Shown here: positions 60,731 through 64,000 of the stretch, piece after piece
Layout: the number at the start of each line of letters is the position of its first letter
Position numbering within the stretch: the stretch's first letter is position 1
Assembly: GCF_000298195.1 (NCBI RefSeq)
Contig: NZ_BAHC01000104.1
Location: 1-64,000 of the forward strand
Origin: Gordonia rhizosphera NBRC 16068
GTDB taxonomy: Bacteria; Actinomycetota; Actinomycetes; Mycobacteriales; Mycobacteriaceae
Direction: 5' to 3'
Length of the DNA: 64,000 nucleotides
Notes under the pieces: model-generated
Database searches by the model: none
Seen by the model: only the letters and a program-made list of their open reading frames with translations
Told to the model about the DNA's origin: nothing
Position numbers and translations under genes: made by a program

Positions 60731-61618
60731 TCAGTAATAACAACCACGTGACCGCAGGGCCTTGTCGATCTCGATGATGATGCTCCACGGAGCCGTCCGC
60801 AGTCGCTCCCTGTCTATCCGGATGATGATCCACCCGAGATCCCGCAACTTCGCGTCGCGCGCTTCATCACTCGCGCGCTGCTCCGGCGAGGCGTGGTAGT
60901 CCTCGCCGTCGTACTCGATCGCGATTTTCGGGAGCCGATAACCGAGGTCTATTCGCGCGAAGACGAACCCCGTCTCGTCAGCGACCCGGATCTGGGTCTC
61001 CGGGGTGGGTAGATCGCCCCGGAGCATCAAGAGTCGGACCCAGCTCTCCGGCGGCGACTCGGCGTTTGCGTCAATCAGTGGTATCAGGTTGCGCAACTGC
61101 CGGATTCGTCGACGACGACTTCGATTGTGAGCGTAGACGTGGAGCTCCTCGATGGGGAAGTCCGTGGCACGGACGAGATCATCGAGATACCCGAGAGCAC
61201 GCCACTCCGGTGCGATCCGCCCGAGATCGAAGGCAGTGCGGATCGGAGTCGTCACCCGGATGCCGTCGACCACCATCACGTCGGTGGCGTCGAGGTCGGT
61301 TCGGTGGATGCGGCTGCCAAGCCCCGGCCTCCCCGAACCCGTCGGATGCCGAATGAGTTCGATGATGAAATCATCGTCGTACCAACGGCAACCGTGCATG
61401 ATCGAGGCGGCCATTCCCCCGACGACGGGCTCGCCGTCGGCGTTGCGCACAGTCCGCACAATGTGCTCGCGCGCGGAGAGCAGCGCCTCCCGAGAGACGT
61501 ACTGATCGCCGTGCAAACGTCTGAATGCGGCCTCGAACTGCTCGGCGGTCATCCCGCAGTCCTCGATGGCTTCCTGCCGCCGGATGAGGCGCCTGTCGTC
61601 GGGCGTCAGATTCTGCAT
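60731..61618 (-). CDS. DUF559 domain, Vsr-like endonuclease-fold protein (AbiEi-like N-terminus)
   Basis: A 295-residue protein. The N-terminal part (about 1-130) has a helical/winged region ending VVDGIRVTTPIRTAFDLGR, like AbiEi-type proteins. The C-terminal DUF559 domain has a PD-(D/E)xK pattern: ESWVRLL (Glu191), ARIDLGY (Asp224), IAIEYDGEDYH (Glu235, Asp237) and KLRDLGWIIIRID. This suggests a DNA nuclease or nickase, unproven. Many actinobacterial genomes hold several such genes. It lies between two repeat arrays of opposite orientation (60481-60711 and 61687-61886). Convergent with recD. Confidence 0.82.
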   Translation of the reverse strand: MQNLTPDDRRLIRRQEAIEDCGMTAEQFEAAFRRLHGDQYVSREALLSAREHIVRTVRNADGEPVVGGMAASIMHGCRWYDDDFIIELIRHPTGSGRPGLGSRIHRTDLDATDVMVVDGIRVTTPIRTAFDLGRIAPEWRALGYLDDLVRATDFPIEELHVYAHNRSRRRRIRQLRNLIPLIDANAESPPESWVRLLMLRGDLPTPETQIRVADETGFVFARIDLGYRLPKIAIEYDGEDYHASPEQRASDEARDAKLRDLGWIIIRIDRERLRTAPWSIIIEIDKALRSRGCYY

Positions 61619-61686
61619 GTTTCCTTGGACGCAGCGGAGGTCCGATCGGTTTCATCTCTCCGGGAAACATCTTCGACGGGTCCAGA

Positions 61687-61886
61687 GCGCACGATCGACG
61701 TGGGGGGCGCACGATGGGCGTGTGCGTGCGCACGATCGACGTGGGGGGCGCACGATGGGCGTGTGCGTGCGCACGGTGGGCGTGGCGGTGCGCACGATCG
61801 ACGAGGGGGTGCGCACGATGGGCGTGTGCGTGTCCACGGTGGACGTGGGGGTGCGCACGATGGGCGTGGCGGTGAGCGGGATGGGC
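61687..61886 (-). repeat. About ten 20-21-bp repeats after PIG-L gene, core GTCGATCGTGCGC (minus strand)
   Basis: On the plus strand GCGCACGATSGRC or a close variant starts at 61687, 61707, 61728, 61748, 61769, 61790, 61811, 61832, 61853 and, degraded, 61874. The core is the inverse of the array after recD. On the minus strand it reads in the sense of the PIG-L gene and begins within about 15 bp of its stop. The copy at 61832 is a 13-bp palindrome, GTCCACGGTGGAC. Confidence 0.88.
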
Positions 61887-61899
61887 GTGCGGTGGACGA

Positions 61900-62655
61900 T
61901 TACGCGAGGTCGAACCCGCCCGGGACGAGGTCGCGACGGATATAGTTCTCAGTCCCCAGTAGACGGGTGCGTCGTTCGGAGGGGAGGGCCAGCAGCGCCT
62001 GCATCGTCTTGCTGCGCTTCAACTCGGTGCGGTGGGCGCGGATCGCGGCGGCCTTGCGGTCGCGCCACTCGGTGACGTCGATGACGAGATCGATCGCGGA
62101 CTTCGGCGTCCCCGGCAGATAGTCGCGGGGTGTACTGGCGAAGAGATCATCCTGTACGTCGTCGACCATCCACTTCGGGATGGTGACGAAGTAAATCGAC
62201 TTGGTCTGCCAGCCCTCACCCTCGGACCGGTACAGCCGCGGACTGGCGGCGGCGTCGGCGGCCACCATCGCCAACCGGTGAGCGTGGATATGGTCCGGAT
62301 GCCCATAGATGCCGATTGCGTCGTAGGTGACGATCGCGTCGGGACGCAGGCGGCGGATCAGGGCGACCATTTCACGTACCTGATCGTCGATCGGCACGTG
62401 TGCGAAGCGCGGCGCACCCGGTGCGGACTCCGGCACCCGGTCGTCGGCGTAGCCGAGCATGATCGGGCGGCGGGGGAGTCCCAGCTCGCGGGCCGCGTCC
62501 ACCAGCTCGGCGTGCCGCCATGTCCCCTCCGCCCACGTGCACATGACCAGGTCGGCGTCCCCACCGCCGGCCATATGGCGTGCGATCGTGCCGCCGGTCC
62601 ATAGCGACTCGTCATCGGGGTGCGCGTGCACGAACAACAGCCGAGGATCAGACAT
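61900..62655 (-). CDS. PIG-L (LmbE-like) deacetylase
   Basis: A 251-residue zinc deacetylase with both metal motifs: HAHPDDES (His12, Asp15) and GHPDHIHAH (His119, Asp121, His122, His124). It is close in style to MshB of mycothiol synthesis (VHAHPDDESL) but about 40-50 residues shorter than MshB or Mca, so it may act on another N-acetyl sugar. Divergent from htpG with 129 bp between starts. The stop TAA (61900-61902) abuts a repeat array. Confidence 0.85.
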   Translation of the reverse strand: MSDPRLLFVHAHPDDESLWTGGTIARHMAGGGDADLVMCTWAEGTWRHAELVDAARELGLPRRPIMLGYADDRVPESAPGAPRFAHVPIDDQVREMVALIRRLRPDAIVTYDAIGIYGHPDHIHAHRLAMVAADAAASPRLYRSEGEGWQTKSIYFVTIPKWMVDDVQDDLFASTPRDYLPGTPKSAIDLVIDVTEWRDRKAAAIRAHRTELKRSKTMQALLALPSERRTRLLGTENYIRRDLVPGGFDLA

Positions 62656-62784
62656 TCACCGGGCTTCCTGTGGCGGACGTGGGCTCGGGTCGATCGGCAC
62701 ACGCCGGAGGACCCACTTCAGGGTAGCCAATGGGTGGATCGGTAAGATCCGGCTCCGTCGAAGGCTGTCAAGTGGAGGTCGATC

Positions 62785-64000
62785 ATGAGTGGTCAAACTG
62801 AGGTTCACGAGTTCCAGGCGGAGACCCGGCAGTTGCTGGATCTCATGGTGCATTCGGTCTACTCGAACAAGGACAGCTTCCTGCGCGAGCTGATCTCCAA
62901 CTCCTCGGACGCGCTGGACAAGCTGCGTCTGGAGTCCCTGCAGGACAAGAGTCTGGATGTGGACACCTCCGATCTCCACATCCGACTCGAGGCGGACGCG
63001 CAGGCGCGGACCCTCACCGTCCGAGACAACGGCATCGGCATGTCCAGGGAGGATGTGATCGGGCTCATCGGCACGCTCGCGCGGTCCGGCACCGCCGAGT
63101 TGCGTCGCAAGCTCATCGAGGCGAAGGACGCGGCCGCATCCGAGGAGTTGATCGGGCAGTTCGGCATCGGTTTCTACTCGACCTTCATGGTCGCCGACAC
63201 GGTCACCCTCGTCACCCGCCACGCCGGCGAGGACGTCGCCACCCGGTGGGAGTCGACGGGCGACGGCACCTACACGCTCGACGACGTCGCGGACGCGCCG
63301 CAGGGGACGTCGGTGACGCTGACGCTGAAGCCCGTCGACACCGAGGACCACCTCTACGACTACACCGACCCGACGAAGCTGCGGGCGCTGGTCAAGCGGT
63401 ATTCGGACTTCATCGCGTGGCCTATCCGAATGGACGTCGAGAAGCCGGTTCCGGCCTCCGACGAGGACGCCGAGGACGCCGAACCCCGCACCGAGATCGT
63501 CACCGAGACGATCAACTCGCAGAAGGCGCTGTGGGCCAAGTCGTCCGACGAGGTGTCGAAGGACGAGTACAACGAGTTCTACCGGCACGTCAGCCACGCG
63601 TGGGATGAACCGCTCGAGGTCATCACGCTCAAGGCGGAGGGCACCTTCGAATACCAGGCGCTGCTGTTCCTTCCGTCGCAGGCGCCCTTCGACCTGTTCA
63701 TGCGGGAGCACACCTCCGGCATCCAGCTCTATGTCAAACGCGTCTTCATCATGGACGACTGCGAGGAGCTGATCCCCGAGTACCTGCGCTTCGTGAAGGG
63801 TGTCGTCGACGCCGCCGACCTGTCGCTCAACGTCTCCCGCGAGATCCTCCAGCAGGATCGGCAGATCCGCGCCATCCGTCGCCGACTCACCAAACGCGTG
63901 ATCTCGACGGTGTCGGACCTGCGTAGCTCGCGCCCCGACGACTACAAGACGTTCTGGCAGAATTTCGGCCGGGTCTGGAAAGAAGGTCTGGTCAACGACT
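62785..64000 (+). CDS. htpG: Molecular chaperone HtpG (Hsp90), 3' truncated by window edge
   Basis: The first 405 codons of about 640 are visible. ATG 62785 has GGAGG 6 bp upstream. The N-terminal ATPase domain shows ELISNSSDALDKLR, the Mg/ATP motif DNGIGM and GQFGIGFYSTFMVAD; the middle domain has NEFYRHVSHAWDEPL and the RF-FK-GVVDAADLSLNVSRE segment. It folds or protects client proteins in an ATP cycle. The frame is open to the last base. TAAGAT at 62743-62748 could be a -10. Confidence 0.97.
   Translation, partial: MSGQTEVHEFQAETRQLLDLMVHSVYSNKDSFLRELISNSSDALDKLRLESLQDKSLDVDTSDLHIRLEADAQARTLTVRDNGIGMSREDVIGLIGTLARSGTAELRRKLIEAKDAAASEELIGQFGIGFYSTFMVADTVTLVTRHAGEDVATRWESTGDGTYTLDDVADAPQGTSVTLTLKPVDTEDHLYDYTDPTKLRALVKRYSDFIAWPIRMDVEKPVPASDEDAEDAEPRTEIVTETINSQKALWAKSSDEVSKDEYNEFYRHVSHAWDEPLEVITLKAEGTFEYQALLFLPSQAPFDLFMREHTSGIQLYVKRVFIMDDCEELIPEYLRFVKGVVDAADLSLNVSREILQQDRQIRAIRRRLTKRVISTVSDLRSSRPDDYKTFWQNFGRVWKEGLVND

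Noticed and set aside
60423-60833. Open frames on both strands coding heptapeptide repeats across the 21-bp array
   Set aside because: They arise because the unit length is a multiple of three. Every frame is open, none has a start site or family match, and they overlap the real ends of recD and the DUF559 gene.
61900-62655. Naming the deacetylase mshB or mca
   Set aside because: The metal motifs fit, but it is 40-50 residues shorter than both, and no mycothiol gene is adjacent.

Overview
The window is high-GC DNA of a mycolic-acid actinomycete, most likely Gordonia or a close relative. The evidence is the codon bias, the many GTG starts and leaderless -10/start pairs, and a gene order (secA2, pgsA-like, gcvH, garA, ftsR, DUF151, merR, gcvP, glcB, two CNNM/CBS proteins, guaB1, gnd, M56 peptidase, blaI, thioesterase, ureABCFGD, ndh) that matches, from memory, Mycobacterium tuberculosis Rv1821-Rv1854c. 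No rRNA, tRNA, IS element, prophage or CRISPR was recognised.

Layout. 1-5.6 kb: 3' part of tex, an SRPBCC protein, a secreted DUF4185 protein, an AroE-like dehydrogenase and a baeRF3-type protein. 5.6-14.6 kb: NYN/PIN-like protein, an acyl-CoA dehydrogenase with an MHS-family transporter, a berberine-bridge-type FAD oxidase, a large SARP-type regulator divergent from a Mug-type glycosylase, and DUF503. 14.6-21 kb: a repeat array, a polysaccharide pyruvyl transferase, PPK2, malate dehydrogenase, a META protein and two unrecognised membrane proteins. 21-35 kb: SecA2/phosphatidyltransferase, the glycine cleavage genes gcvH and gcvP (gcvP behind a tandem glycine riboswitch), GarA, two MerR regulators around a DUF151 protein, a solute-binding-like protein and malate synthase G. 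34.5-42.3 kb: a long minus-strand series from blaI/M56 through gnd, guaB1 and two CNNM proteins to a 3-methyladenine-glycosylase-annotated protein. 42.7-50.4 kb: thioesterase, aldolase-like protein, a complete urease cluster without ureE, and NDH-2. 50.5-64 kb: GNAT, thioesterase-recC-recB-recD, a DUF559 nuclease-like gene between two repeat arrays, a PIG-L deacetylase and the 5' part of htpG.

Functionally the window joins central metabolism (malate dehydrogenase, malate synthase, glycine cleavage, pentose phosphate, GMP reductase, urease, NADH oxidation), envelope and export functions, and DNA repair (recBCD, Mug-type glycosylase). GarA links to the metabolic genes because in mycobacteria it controls 2-oxoglutarate and glutamate enzymes.

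The most unusual material is between genes. (1) Short direct-repeat arrays of 19-21 bp period start just after stop codons and read in the sense of the gene that ends there. Two flip orientation to make large hairpins, and a DUF559 gene sits exactly where a third pair would flip. (2) A 24-bp unit repeated four times upstream of the recCBD operon carries the TGTCG part of the PafBC-type (RecA-NDp) damage promoter, and only the last copy has the -10. (3) An IdeR-type iron box lies inside a good sigma-70-like promoter that leads into a strongly folded stretch with no convincing gene. (4) Candidate MtrA-like repeats, SARP heptads and a MerR-type operator lie next to plausible targets.
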